From an uncultured Eubacteriales bacterium (GTDB lineage: Bacteria > Bacillota > Clostridia > Oscillospirales > CAG-272), in contig UQXK01000005.1 of the NCBI GenBank assembly GCA_900544985.1, positions 1 through 58,147 of the forward strand: a stretch of 58,147 nucleotides of DNA, read 5' to 3'. Positions 17,066 to 26,691 of the stretch are shown here, piece after piece (the first letter of the stretch is position 1; each line of letters begins with the position of its first letter). A program made the position numbers and the translations under genes. Under the pieces are notes generated by a model that was given only the letters and a program-made list of their open reading frames with translations, was not told the origin of the DNA and searched no databases.

Positions 17066-19669
17066 ATGCAAAAAATATTTATCAAATTGATTTGTATCAT
17101 CATGGCAGTTGCAATGCTGATCGGAGTTCTGGCCTCTTGTGGCAAGAAGACGCCGACAGAAACAACGGGCAGTACAGGAACGACGGGCAATATAGAAAGA
17201 CCCGCATATCAGGATGACGGTAAAACATATTCTTACCGTATGGGGCCCTCTGATCTTCCCGAATCTTGGAACTACCACACTTATCAGTCAGATTCCAGCA
17301 CCTATATTCTGGACTACACATCCGACGGACTTTATACGTTCGAGTATAACGACGATTTCTCCGGATATGTGATCGTTCCTTCTATGGCTGTTGACTACCC
17401 TGAGGATGTCACATCTAAATATGTCGGTCAGTATGGAGTTAAAGAAGGCGACGAAAATAAAGTCTATAAAATCACATTGAGACAGAACCTCAAATTCGAC
17501 AACGGCGAAGCCATCACGGCAAAATCCTTTGTCGATTCCATGAAGCTCCTTCTCAATCCTGCGGCGGCTAACTTCCGTGCCGATAACGTATATCAGTCCG
17601 GAAACCTTAAAATCGTAGGCGCCGAAGCTTATGTAAAAGGCGGATCTTACGCTTTGGGCGAATTCGTTTCCGCTAATATGGGCGACGACGAATATGTAAA
17701 TCCTTCCGATTTTACCACGGCAGATGACGGTACCCTTAAATATGAAGGTCAGGATATCGTTCTCGACATAAAGAGCGGCGGTAACTGGGGATCTAACGGT
17801 CTTTCCGATTACTATAACGCTTATAAAGATGCAATGCCTGCTTTTGCGGCTGGTGTAGAGCCTCTTATCAAAGCTGCCGATTCCAACGGCAGAGTAAAGC
17901 TCACACCTGCTCTTCTTAAAAACTTGCAGGATGCTATCGCTATTCTCCACGGTTTTGAAAACGTAGAAGCTTATGCGGCAGAAGGCGGCGACTACGCTTA
18001 TATGGAATTCGAAGAAATGGCTTTCTTCGGAAAAACATGGGATGTAATCGACTATGAAGGCAATGTAGGTTTCTTCGCTCCTTCCGATTACGAGCTCGTT
18101 ATCGTTCTCAAAAACCCGATGGAAGACAATTTCTATCTCCGTTATGAGCTCTGCTCTTCGTTCTTCCTCGTATACACTCCCCTTTATGAAAGCTGCATCA
18201 AAACAGACGGCGGCGTTTATGCCAACACCTACGCTACAAGTGTAGATACATTTGTCGGCTACGGTCCTTACAAGCTCACCTCTTATGTTGAGGGCGCTCA
18301 GATCGTTCTTGAAAGAAACCCCCATTGGCACGGCTATGCCGAAGGCGAATATATTCCCGGAACCTACCAGACAGACCGTATAGTTTACAATAAGGTAGCA
18401 GAAGACGCAACACGTCTTGAAATGTTCCTCAAAGGCGAATTGGATTCCTATGGTCTTCTTGCGGAAGACATGAACGATTACCTCGGTTCCGATTACACTT
18501 ACTTTACGGATTCCGAATCGACATGGTATCTTGCAATGAATCCGGGTCTTGACAATCTTAAATCCGTAGAAGCAGCGGCATCTCCCGTTGTTTCCGGCAA
18601 TAAAGTTATAAAGACTGTTCTTACGATTGAAGAGTTCCGTCAGGCACTCAGCTATTCTATCGACCGTTCTGCATTCAACGCACAGCTCTCTCCGACATCC
18701 GGTGTTGCAAAAGCTCTTCTTTCCGCATTTATCGTTGCGGATCCCGAGAGCGGACTTACCTATCGTGCAACAGACGCCGGCAAGGATGCGATACTCGCAT
18801 TCTGGGGACTCAGCGACGCTTGGGGCGAAGGCAAGGAATACGCAACGCGTGACGACGCCATCGCTTCTATCACAGGCTACGATCCCTCAGGTGCTAAGAC
18901 TCTCTTCAACACGGCTTATGATAAAGCTGTCGAAGCGGGACTTATCACGGCAGAGGATGTTGCAAGCGGTAAATGGGAAGTACAGATCGTCATAGGCAAA
19001 CCTACTGAGAGCAACTTCTGGAACAGAGGCTATGAATTCCTCAGAACCTGCTGGACAAACGCTGCTGCGGGAACGAAGTTCGAAGGACATCTCACATTCG
19101 TACAGAGCCAGGTACTCGGTGCCACAACATTCGGTGATTATCTCAAAAACGGTCAGGTTGACGTTCTCTTCGGCGTCGGCTACGGCGGTTCTCAGTTCAA
19201 TCCTTATTCGATGATGGACTGCTTCACCGGTTCTCTTCAATACGACCCCTTCACAGATAAGACAAAGGTTATGCTCGACATCGAGCTTGACGGCAAGACA
19301 TTGCGCGCAAGCCTCTATGATTGGGTAAGCGAAGCACTTCAAGGCAACACTATTACAACAAGTGTTGTAGGTGCAGACGGCAATACAACAGGCGAAACGG
19401 TTTCTATCAGCGCAGGTCCGAGCGATCCTGCTGAGAGAAGAGTTACAATCCTCGCCGCAGCAGAAGCAAAGATCATGACGCTTGCGAACATCTTCCCCAT
19501 GCAGACGGACTCCGTAGCGTCACTCCGTTGCATGAGAGTAAACTTCAAGACCGATGAATATGTTGTCGGTATGGGATTTGGCGGCATCGAATGGCGCACA
19601 TACGCTATGGATGACGCAGAGTTCGCTTCTTATGTTTCTTCTCAGGGCGGAGTTCTGAACTACAAATAA
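17066..19669 (+). CDS. Oligopeptide ABC transporter substrate-binding lipoprotein (SBP_bac_5)
   Basis: Extracellular solute-binding lipoprotein of 867 residues. Signal peptide with lipobox LASC (22-25, Cys25), then a Thr/Gly-rich linker. The family-5 features include YTSDGLYTFEYNDDFSGYVIVPSMA, KITLRQNLKFDNGEAITAKS in parts, GPYKLTSYVEG, IVLERNPHWHG and a late YSIDRSAFN block. The usual OppA length is about 540; the excess is mainly inserted blocks around residues 190-320 and in the C-terminal lobe. Codon use is biased towards CTC/ATC/AAG, suggesting high expression. AAGGAAAGGAAA precedes the ATG. A hairpin after the gene and a 278-base gap separate it from the permeases. Confidence 0.92.
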   Translation: MQKIFIKLICIIMAVAMLIGVLASCGKKTPTETTGSTGTTGNIERPAYQDDGKTYSYRMGPSDLPESWNYHTYQSDSSTYILDYTSDGLYTFEYNDDFSGYVIVPSMAVDYPEDVTSKYVGQYGVKEGDENKVYKITLRQNLKFDNGEAITAKSFVDSMKLLLNPAAANFRADNVYQSGNLKIVGAEAYVKGGSYALGEFVSANMGDDEYVNPSDFTTADDGTLKYEGQDIVLDIKSGGNWGSNGLSDYYNAYKDAMPAFAAGVEPLIKAADSNGRVKLTPALLKNLQDAIAILHGFENVEAYAAEGGDYAYMEFEEMAFFGKTWDVIDYEGNVGFFAPSDYELVIVLKNPMEDNFYLRYELCSSFFLVYTPLYESCIKTDGGVYANTYATSVDTFVGYGPYKLTSYVEGAQIVLERNPHWHGYAEGEYIPGTYQTDRIVYNKVAEDATRLEMFLKGELDSYGLLAEDMNDYLGSDYTYFTDSESTWYLAMNPGLDNLKSVEAAASPVVSGNKVIKTVLTIEEFRQALSYSIDRSAFNAQLSPTSGVAKALLSAFIVADPESGLTYRATDAGKDAILAFWGLSDAWGEGKEYATRDDAIASITGYDPSGAKTLFNTAYDKAVEAGLITAEDVASGKWEVQIVIGKPTESNFWNRGYEFLRTCWTNAAAGTKFEGHLTFVQSQVLGATTFGDYLKNGQVDVLFGVGYGGSQFNPYSMMDCFTGSLQYDPFTDKTKVMLDIELDGKTLRASLYDWVSEALQGNTITTSVVGADGNTTGETVSISAGPSDPAERRVTILAAAEAKIMTLANIFPMQTDSVASLRCMRVNFKTDEYVVGMGFGGIEWRTYAMDDAEFASYVSSQGGVLNYK

Positions 19670-19708
19670 ACCCTAATATTCGCTTATAAAGCAGATTTAT
19701 AAATGGTA

Positions 19709-19743
19709 AGTGAGCAGCGGAGAAAAAATCTTCGCTGTTCACT
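19709..19743 (+). terminator. Hairpin after the SBP gene
   Basis: AGTGAGCAGCG pairs with CGCTGTTCACT (one G-T pair). It is not followed by a strong T-run, so it may protect the SBP mRNA 3' end and lower permease expression. Confidence 0.5.
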
Positions 19744-19876
19744 GTCATATTTATTTTAATATGATATAACGATCCCGCAAACGGTACGTTTGTGTTTTGC
19801 TTTGCAAAAAACCTAACGCAAAACCCCAAAAGGATACAGACTTTTTTAGAATTATTATATAAATCAAAATTTTCGT

Positions 19877-19915
19877 TTTACAATAGAGAAAAAACGTTTT
19901 TTCCTCTATTGTAAA
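19877..19915 (+). terminator. Long perfect hairpin before oppB
   Basis: TTTACAATAGAG pairs with CTCTATTGTAAA, continued inward by AAAAAC/GTTTTT. The stem ends about 30 bases before the oppB ATG and could act as attenuator, processing site or operator. Confidence 0.5.
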
Positions 19916-19947
19916 TTGATAATTCTTATTAAAAATGGGAGCCTGCT

Positions 19948-20910
19948 ATGTATTTATTCAAATATATTCTAAAAAGAGTAGCACTGATGTTGCTCACATT
20001 CTTTATCATTATCACGATATGTTTTGTTCTCGTCAAACTTCTTCCCAATCTACCCGCAGAGCAGTTCGGCAAGGATATGGATCTTATTATGCGCCGTCGT
20101 GAGCTTCTCGGATACGACTTGCCAATAGCGCAGCAATATTTGCGTTTCCTGAAATATGCGTTTCAGGGCAATTTCGGTATAGGGGAAACTTATAAGCTCG
20201 GCAGTGAGGTCTGGACGGTATTTACTGCCAGACTTCCGTACACAATGGTGCTTAACCTTATAACGATACTTTTCTCCATACCGATAGGACTCATGCTCGG
20301 TATTTTCGCCGCGCTGAAAAAGAACAAGTGGCAGGATCACGTCATCTCCACAGGGGTCATGATCTTTGTTTCCGTTCCGCCGTTTATCTATGCACTTCTT
20401 GTTCAGTACATTCTTTATTTCAAGCTCGGATGGGCGTCCGCGATTGTCGACGTCAATAACGGCGCATGGAGCTGGACATTCATAAAATCGGCGATCCCCG
20501 CCATTCTTTCGATGTCTTTCGGCACGATCGCGGGATTTGCGCGCTATACACGTGCGGAGCTTACGGAGGTGCTCACAAGCGAATTCATGCTTCTTGCACG
20601 GACAAAGGGACTTACACGCGCGCAGGCGACGGTAAGGCACGCGATGCGAAATTCGATGGTGCCGATATTCCCGATGATACTCGGCGAGTTCATATCTATC
20701 ATGAGCGGCTCTCTCATCATAGAGCAGATCTTCTCAATTCCCGGCGTCGGCGAGCTGTATCTCGGCTCTATCAAGGCGCAGCCTGCCCCGGACTATAACT
20801 TTTTCATGTTGCTTACGATCTTCTATACTTTTATCGGACTCGCGGCAGGAATCGTCATCGATATCAGTTACGGAATCATCGATCCCAGAATAAGAATGGG
20901 GGCGAAATAA
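19948..20910 (+). CDS. oppB: Oligopeptide ABC transporter permease, OppB type
   Basis: Inner-membrane permease of 320 residues, the normal length. It shows the N-terminal helix YILKRVALMLLTFFIIITICF, a GKDMDL/LGYDLPIAQQYL segment typical of OppB/DppB, five further membrane helices, and the EAA loop SEFMLLARTKGLTRAQATVRH in two parts that contacts the ATPase. ATG with GGGAG upstream. It ends directly at the start of oppC, so the two are coupled. It forms the membrane pore with OppC, fed by the SBP at 17066. Confidence 0.93.
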   Translation: MYLFKYILKRVALMLLTFFIIITICFVLVKLLPNLPAEQFGKDMDLIMRRRELLGYDLPIAQQYLRFLKYAFQGNFGIGETYKLGSEVWTVFTARLPYTMVLNLITILFSIPIGLMLGIFAALKKNKWQDHVISTGVMIFVSVPPFIYALLVQYILYFKLGWASAIVDVNNGAWSWTFIKSAIPAILSMSFGTIAGFARYTRAELTEVLTSEFMLLARTKGLTRAQATVRHAMRNSMVPIFPMILGEFISIMSGSLIIEQIFSIPGVGELYLGSIKAQPAPDYNFFMLLTIFYTFIGLAAGIVIDISYGIIDPRIRMGAK

Positions 20911-22467
20911 ATGAAAGATAAAAACGAAATATACAGAAATATACCGAAAGAAAAATTTGCGCTTGTTTCCGGCAAAGATCGCAGTCATGATGTCAAACCG
21001 GAAACAAAACCCGTGGGTTATTTTCGCGATGCTCTCAACCGCTTTTCAAAAAATAAAGCTTCTGTCGTTGCGGCAGTCATCATTGCCATGCTCCTTCTGT
21101 TTGCTATCGTAGGACCGTATTTCTGCAATCAGAAATATATAGCGTCATATCAGACGGAAACCATGCTTACGAATTATCAGTATCTTCTGCCCCGTCTTTC
21201 CTTTATGGACGGCACCGGTTTCTGGGACGGCAGTAAAGTGGAAGAGGTTTCGAAAAACAAGTACGATATTTATCAGGCTATGGAAATCGAAACAGGGCGC
21301 AACGTCATTGAAAAGGAGATCTCCACAAGAACGACCGTCGACGCTTTCGGCAAGGAATCCACTCTTTATAAAATACGTGTCAATACCTATTATGCTCTTT
21401 CTACCATGACGCTCACGCTTACAGGCGACCAGTATAATGCCATTCAGGAATGGCAGGACGAAAACGGCGTCCAGGTCATTCTTCCGCGTGTTATCAACGA
21501 TGCGGTCGGCACTAACCCGAATGTTTGGTTTGTATCTGACAGAAAAGGAAATGCGACGCGTGATGCGGACGGAAATCTTATCCCCGCTTACGCCACATCA
21601 GGTGCAGATGATTATTTCAGCAAAATGCGTCTTGCCGCAGACCCGTATAATGAGGGCTCGGACGCATATTGGCGTTATGCACAGCGCACGGGAACAAAAG
21701 AATCCGGATATAACTATGTAGTGCGTCTTAACTCCTACAATTATTTCGTATATAAATACGGCTTTGAGCCGTCGTTCATCTTCGGTACAGACATCAACGG
21801 TTATGATATCTTTTCCCGCCTTGCAAGCGGCGCAAGATTCAGCTTTATTCTCGCTATTGCGGTTTCGATCATCAACCTTACGATCGGTGCTTTTTACGGT
21901 GCCGTAGAAGGTTACTACGGCGGAGCCGTGGATATGATAATGGAACGTATTTCGGATATCCTGTCCGGTGTGCCGTTCACTGTTGTAACGGTGCTTTTCA
22001 GCCTGCATCTTGCAAGTAAGATAGGTATGGTCCCATCGCTGTTGTTTGCATTTGTTTTAACAGGATGGATCGGTATGGCGAGTCGCGTCCGTATGCAGTT
22101 CTACCGATTCAAGAATCAGGAATATGTGCTTGCCGCCAGAACGCTCGGCGCAAGAGATTTCCGTATCATGTTCAAGCACATCTTCCCCAACAGTTTGGGA
22201 ACGATCATCACCGGATCTGTGCTGGTCATTCCGGGAGTCATCTTCTCCGAAACATCTCTCAGTTATCTTGGCATTATCAACCTCGATTCCAGCACTATGT
22301 CATCTATCGGATCCATGCTTTCCGCAGGTCAGGGATGTATGACAACGGCGCCTCATGTGGTGCTGTTCCCGGCGCTTTTCATTGCGCTTCTTATGATAAG
22401 CTTCAACCTATTCGGTAACGGACTTCGCGACGCTTTCAACCCGTCGCTTCGCGGCACGGAGGAGTAA
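20911..22467 (+). CDS. oppC: Oligopeptide ABC transporter permease, OppC type, with large extracytoplasmic insert
   Basis: Permease of 518 residues against about 300 for ordinary OppC. An N-terminal cytoplasmic segment leads to TM1 (VVAAVIIAMLLLFAIVGPYF, about 52-71). A loop of about 230 residues (72-300) follows, which should be extracytoplasmic. The remaining helices begin at GARFSFILAIAVSIINLTIGA, and the EAA loop is EYVLAARTLGARDFRIMFKH. The conserved FGTDINGYDIFSRLASG motif precedes TM2, so the core is intact and the extra mass lies in the first outer loop. The large outer loop may help dock the equally enlarged SBP. GGGGGCG lies just upstream of the ATG. Confidence 0.92.
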   Translation: MKDKNEIYRNIPKEKFALVSGKDRSHDVKPETKPVGYFRDALNRFSKNKASVVAAVIIAMLLLFAIVGPYFCNQKYIASYQTETMLTNYQYLLPRLSFMDGTGFWDGSKVEEVSKNKYDIYQAMEIETGRNVIEKEISTRTTVDAFGKESTLYKIRVNTYYALSTMTLTLTGDQYNAIQEWQDENGVQVILPRVINDAVGTNPNVWFVSDRKGNATRDADGNLIPAYATSGADDYFSKMRLAADPYNEGSDAYWRYAQRTGTKESGYNYVVRLNSYNYFVYKYGFEPSFIFGTDINGYDIFSRLASGARFSFILAIAVSIINLTIGAFYGAVEGYYGGAVDMIMERISDILSGVPFTVVTVLFSLHLASKIGMVPSLLFAFVLTGWIGMASRVRMQFYRFKNQEYVLAARTLGARDFRIMFKHIFPNSLGTIITGSVLVIPGVIFSETSLSYLGIINLDSSTMSSIGSMLSAGQGCMTTAPHVVLFPALFIALLMISFNLFGNGLRDAFNPSLRGTEE

Positions 22468-22470
22468 GAT

Positions 22471-24630
22471 ATGGAAAAGAAACTTGAAGTTAAAAATCTG
22501 AAAATATCTTTCCGCACGCAGGGCGGCAAAGTTCAGGCTGTCCGCGATATAAGTTTTGATCTCTACAAAGGCGAAACGCTTGCGCTCGTCGGAGAATCCG
22601 GTTCCGGAAAATCCGTCACAAACCGCGCCATTATCGGAATTCTTGCGGGAAACGCTATCGTTGAGGGCGGAGAGATCCTCTATGACGGACAGGACCTTTT
22701 AAAAGTTTCCGAGGAAGAATTTCACAAGCTCCGCGGCGACAAGATCGCTATGATTTTCCAGGACCCGATGTCGAGTCTTAATCCCATTATGCGCGTAGGC
22801 AAGCAGCTTACAGAGGCAATGCTTCTGAAAGGCAGGGCAAGCCAGCGCAATGCAAGAAACGAATTCAACGCAAAGCTCGCCCTTCTCAGAAATTATATGG
22901 ATAAGGCGGACGGTTCTCCCGAAGCGGTAAAAAAGCACGCTTCTCTTTGCAAAACTTTCGATAATTTCTGCATTTCCGCCACAAAGATGGAATCTGTGTA
23001 CAATGAGGCGATGAGCCACATCATAGAAATGCAGTCGGATATAGACAATATCCTTTTCCTGATTGAAAAGAATCAGGTGTTCGACAGACGTGCACGCCTT
23101 GGAGCGCTTATTCTTAATTCAAAGCGCGCATATAACGATTTTCTAATAAAGCAGGGCGGAGAATTTGACGGGATCATAGCAAAGCTGCGTGATGTGCGCA
23201 ATGCGATCCATGGAAAAAATTCGCCTGCCGGCGAAGAAGAAATCGCGCTTCTCAAACGTCTTAACACACTTCTTAAATCGGTTATGGAAGCGGAAAAGCC
23301 GAATTTCTTTTGTCTGGGATATTATCAGCTTCGCAATCCCGAATTTGTTCCCGGTTCTATGCCCGTTCACGAGCTTAATACTCTTGTTTTGAAATATATC
23401 GATGAAGAATTTATGCTCGGTTTTATAGAAGAGGAAAAAATCTCCATTAAAACGAGCTTTGACCAATCTTTGAACAATAAAAAGAGTGCGCTCGAACTTC
23501 TGAGTAAAGCAAAAACGTATTTTTCGGGCGAGATCGAAAAAGCGGAATGTGCAAAATGGGAGGCAAGGCTGAAAGAAGCCGTAATGTCTGCCATAGATCC
23601 GCTTATGATTCGCAAGGACAGCACCGCGTACACATTTTCCGGTGCTCTTCACAGCGCGATAGAGGCATACTTTGCCGGAATACACAACAATCCGGCAGAA
23701 CAGGCACGTTTTGAAAAACAGAATAAAAAGCATGAGAAACTCTCATCGAAAGGCAGAGAACCGGGATGGAAAGTTGTTCCTCCGTCGCTTGTCGATCTCG
23801 ACGCCGCTCATGACAATATTGTCCATATCATCGAAAATCTCGAAAAAGATTTTTCCGATGCCATAGAAAACGCTCCGAGTGCCGACTTTGATAAAATGGC
23901 GATCGACCTTATCGATTACTTTAAGGCACAGGCGTCTGCCGTTGTTTATAAGGTTACACGCAGACTTGCCAAGGTGCGTGCGCTGAAACTGCTTGAAGAG
24001 GTCGGAATTCCGGAGCCCGCCGTACGTTACCGTCAATATCCGTTCGAATTTTCCGGAGGAATGAGACAGAGAATCGTTATCGCTATCGCCCTTGCCGCCG
24101 ATCCCGATATACTCATCTGTGATGAGCCGACGACAGCTCTCGACGTTACTATCCAGTCCCAGATCCTCGAACTTATAAATCGAATCAAGGCAGAGCGCCA
24201 GCTCTCCGTTATATTTATAACGCACGACCTCGGAGTCGTAGCAAATATGGCGGACAGAATAGCCGTTATGTATGCGGGTAAAATCGTCGAATACGGCACT
24301 GCCGACGACATTTTCTATGATTCCCGTCATCCTTATACGTGGGCGCTTCTTTCCTCTATGCCCGATCTTGACACAAAAGACAAATTGGAAGCGATTCCCG
24401 GCACCCCGCCGAATATGATCTATCCGCCTAAGGGCGACGCTTTTGCCGCGCGAAACAAATATGCGCTCGAAATCGATTATGAGCTCGAACCGCCGATGTT
24501 CCGCGTGAGTGATACGCACTATGCGGCAACATGGCTGCTTCATCCCGACGCGCCGAAAGTAGAGCCGCCGCAGATCGTTAAAAACCGTATTCAAAGAGCA
24601 CTGAAAGAGGAGGCAAACCAAAATGAATGA
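22471..24630 (+). CDS. oppD: Oligopeptide ABC transporter ATPase, OppD type, split by a ~375-residue insert
   Basis: ABC ATPase of 719 residues; OppD proteins normally have about 330. Walker A is GESGSGKS (about 39-46), the Q-loop FQDPMSSLNP (about 96), the signature FSGGMRQR (about 527), Walker B ILICDEPTTALD and the switch His in FITHDLG. Between Q-loop and signature lies an insert of about 375 charged, helix-rich residues (about 120-495) with no motif I know. Downstream is the oligopeptide/dipeptide C-terminal extension with HPYTWALLSSMPD. All catalytic residues are present, so it is probably active. It overlaps oppF by 8 bases. Confidence 0.92.
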   Translation: MEKKLEVKNLKISFRTQGGKVQAVRDISFDLYKGETLALVGESGSGKSVTNRAIIGILAGNAIVEGGEILYDGQDLLKVSEEEFHKLRGDKIAMIFQDPMSSLNPIMRVGKQLTEAMLLKGRASQRNARNEFNAKLALLRNYMDKADGSPEAVKKHASLCKTFDNFCISATKMESVYNEAMSHIIEMQSDIDNILFLIEKNQVFDRRARLGALILNSKRAYNDFLIKQGGEFDGIIAKLRDVRNAIHGKNSPAGEEEIALLKRLNTLLKSVMEAEKPNFFCLGYYQLRNPEFVPGSMPVHELNTLVLKYIDEEFMLGFIEEEKISIKTSFDQSLNNKKSALELLSKAKTYFSGEIEKAECAKWEARLKEAVMSAIDPLMIRKDSTAYTFSGALHSAIEAYFAGIHNNPAEQARFEKQNKKHEKLSSKGREPGWKVVPPSLVDLDAAHDNIVHIIENLEKDFSDAIENAPSADFDKMAIDLIDYFKAQASAVVYKVTRRLAKVRALKLLEEVGIPEPAVRYRQYPFEFSGGMRQRIVIAIALAADPDILICDEPTTALDVTIQSQILELINRIKAERQLSVIFITHDLGVVANMADRIAVMYAGKIVEYGTADDIFYDSRHPYTWALLSSMPDLDTKDKLEAIPGTPPNMIYPPKGDAFAARNKYALEIDYELEPPMFRVSDTHYAATWLLHPDAPKVEPPQIVKNRIQRALKEEANQNE

Positions 24631-25855
24631 TAATAAACAGGTTTTGCTCTCTGTTGAGCATTTGGAACAATATTTCAAAATGGGCAAAGGCTATCTGAAA
24701 GCGGTAGACGATGTGAGCTTCGACATATATAAAGGCGAAGTCTTCGGTCTTGTCGGCGAATCCGGATGCGGAAAAACGACGACAGGACGCAGCATCATCA
24801 GGCTTTACAATATAACGGGCGGAACGGTAAAATTTGACGGACAGCATATTTGCGTCGGTACGCGCCGTTATAAAGAAGCGATAGAGACCGCAAAAAAAGA
24901 ATGCAAAAACGAAATAGCCGCCCTCGGTAAAAATCCGCCTGCGGAAAAAGTAGCCGCCATCAAGAAAAAATATAAACAAACGGTGACAGAGCAAAAAGCG
25001 GAGATGAAAAAAGCTCTTTACGAGCGCAAAAACTGCGATAAGCTTTATGTTCAAAAAGAAACAGAGCGCATCCGCACCGAATACGATGCAAAGATAGCGT
25101 CGGCAACTCCCGATGAGAAACCGGCACTGGAAAAGGAGCGTTCCGAAAAACTCCGCTCGGCGCAAAATGACCGTATCACTAACAAGATACAGATGATCTT
25201 CCAGGATCCCATAGCTTCGCTTGATCCACGTATGACAGTCAGGGAAATCGTTGCCGAAGGTCTTATAATACGCGGAATCAAGGATAAAAAGTATATAGAC
25301 GAGCAAGTATATAAGGTCCTCGACCTTGTCGGGCTCGTTCCGGAACATGCCGGACGTTATCCGCACGAATTTTCAGGCGGTCAGCGCCAGCGTATCGGAA
25401 TTGCCCGTGCGATCATTCTGAATCCGGATCTTATCATCGCAGATGAACCGATTTCCGCTTTGGACGTTTCGATTCAGGCGCAGGTTATAAATCTTCTGAA
25501 CGATCTTCGCACGCGGCTCGGTCTTACGATAATGTTTATCGCCCATGACCTTTCCGTTGTAAAGTATTTTTCCGACCGTATCGCGGTAATGTATTTCGGA
25601 AAGATCGTCGAACTTGCGACAAGCGATGAACTTTTTGCTCACCCGTTGCACCCGTATACGCGCTCGCTTCTGTCCGCAATACCTCTTCCCGATCCTCGCA
25701 GTGAGAAAAAGCGCCAGAGAATGGTGTATAATCCCATTGCCGAGCACGATTATTCTGTCGACAAGCCCGTAATAAGAGAGGTTTCTCCGGGCCACTTCGT
25801 AAGCGCAAATGAAGCGGAATTCAAAAAATATCAGGAGATTTTGAGGAATGCCTGA
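24623..25855 (+). CDS. oppF: Oligopeptide ABC transporter ATPase, OppF type, with ~110-residue insert
   Basis: ABC ATPase of 410 residues against about 320 usual. Walker A is GESGCGKT (about 49-56), Q-loop FQDPIASLDP (about 192), signature FSGGQRQR (about 250), Walker B LIIADEPISALD, switch FIAHDLS and the C-terminal HPYTRSLLSAIPLPDP. A lysine/glutamate-rich coiled-coil-like insert (about 78-187) separates Walker A from the Q-loop. It sits at a different site from the insert in oppD, so the two ATPases were expanded independently or rearranged. GGAGG lies nine bases before the ATG, inside the oppD end. Confidence 0.92.
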   Translation: MNDNKQVLLSVEHLEQYFKMGKGYLKAVDDVSFDIYKGEVFGLVGESGCGKTTTGRSIIRLYNITGGTVKFDGQHICVGTRRYKEAIETAKKECKNEIAALGKNPPAEKVAAIKKKYKQTVTEQKAEMKKALYERKNCDKLYVQKETERIRTEYDAKIASATPDEKPALEKERSEKLRSAQNDRITNKIQMIFQDPIASLDPRMTVREIVAEGLIIRGIKDKKYIDEQVYKVLDLVGLVPEHAGRYPHEFSGGQRQRIGIARAIILNPDLIIADEPISALDVSIQAQVINLLNDLRTRLGLTIMFIAHDLSVVKYFSDRIAVMYFGKIVELATSDELFAHPLHPYTRSLLSAIPLPDPRSEKKRQRMVYNPIAEHDYSVDKPVIREVSPGHFVSANEAEFKKYQEILRNA

Positions 25856-26321
25856 AACTCCGAACAAACCCGAAAGAAAGAATTTCTTTATCGCCCTTGC
25901 CGTTATAAGCCTTGTTGCCGTGGTTTTTGCTTTGATCTATGACTTTTCGGTAGGCGCGTTCTCACAGGAAGACACGGGAAAAATGATAGGTCATCTTTCG
26001 GGAGGATTTTTCCTGCCGGGACTTTTGTTTACCTGTTTCGGAGGTCTTGTGTTTGCAAAGCGTCAAGGTACTTTTGACGGGCTGAGCTATGGTTTACGCT
26101 ATACATTCAATGTTTTCACGCCGATATTTTGGCTTAACAAAGAAGAACGTTCTGGAAAATTTCAGAAATTTGCAGATTACAAGGAAAGAAAACGCGAAAA
26201 AGAGAAATCAAGTCTCAATCTTTCCGTACCGTTTTTTATAGTCGGAATAACTTTCCTGATAATAGGTATTGTGCTGACTGTAATAACAAATGTTTTCTTC
26301 CCGGGCACAACGCTGAAATAA
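25848..26321 (+). CDS. DUF3899-type small membrane protein of the opp operon
   Basis: Membrane protein of 157 residues that I recognise as DUF3899-like. Three hydrophobic segments are clear: FIALAVISLVAVVFALIYDF (15-34), FFLPGLLFTCFGGLVF (about 53-68) and a C-terminal FFIVGITFLIIGIVLTVITNV. Between the second and third lies a basic, probably cytoplasmic stretch (KFADYKERKREKEK). It overlaps oppF by 8 bases and ends the operon before the terminator at 26410. Its role in the transporter is not known; an assembly or regulatory subunit is an inference from position only. Confidence 0.8.
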   Translation: MPETPNKPERKNFFIALAVISLVAVVFALIYDFSVGAFSQEDTGKMIGHLSGGFFLPGLLFTCFGGLVFAKRQGTFDGLSYGLRYTFNVFTPIFWLNKEERSGKFQKFADYKERKREKEKSSLNLSVPFFIVGITFLIIGIVLTVITNVFFPGTTLK

Positions 26322-26409
26322 GAGAGATAACGACCGATTTTTAAATATCGTAGGGATTCCGACGGTTCAAAAAATCCGTATAATCGTAAATCTTAAAAAT
26401 CAAAACAGA

Positions 26410-26447
26410 AAACTGACTTCGAAATTCTATCGGAGTCAGTTTTTTTG
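26410..26447 (+). terminator. Terminator of the oligopeptide transporter operon
   Basis: AAACTGACTTCGA pairs with TCGGAGTCAGTTT (one G-T pair), followed by seven T. Confidence 0.92.
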
Positions 26448-26691
26448 AGGTATAATATGTTTGTTATCTTATGATTTATGATTGGGCGCCTGCTCATAAA
26501 TGTGTATTCTTGCGCGATAAATATACTCGATTTTGAGAATGAAAAAGAAATTTTGTTCGAATGAGCGTTAGGTGTAGGATAAAAAGGGCAGTTCTTGTAA
26601 AATCGCTTGTGTTATTTTGAAATACCTGTAACAGCTTTAATCGTGTTTTCCAAATTACAAATCGCACAAAAAATAATTTTTTGATTTCCCC
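26448..26691. other. Intergenic region before the sigma-factor gene, nothing recognised
   Basis: AT-rich stretch between the opp terminator and the putative ECF promoter. I see no coding frame, RNA motif or long repeat. Confidence 0.5.
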
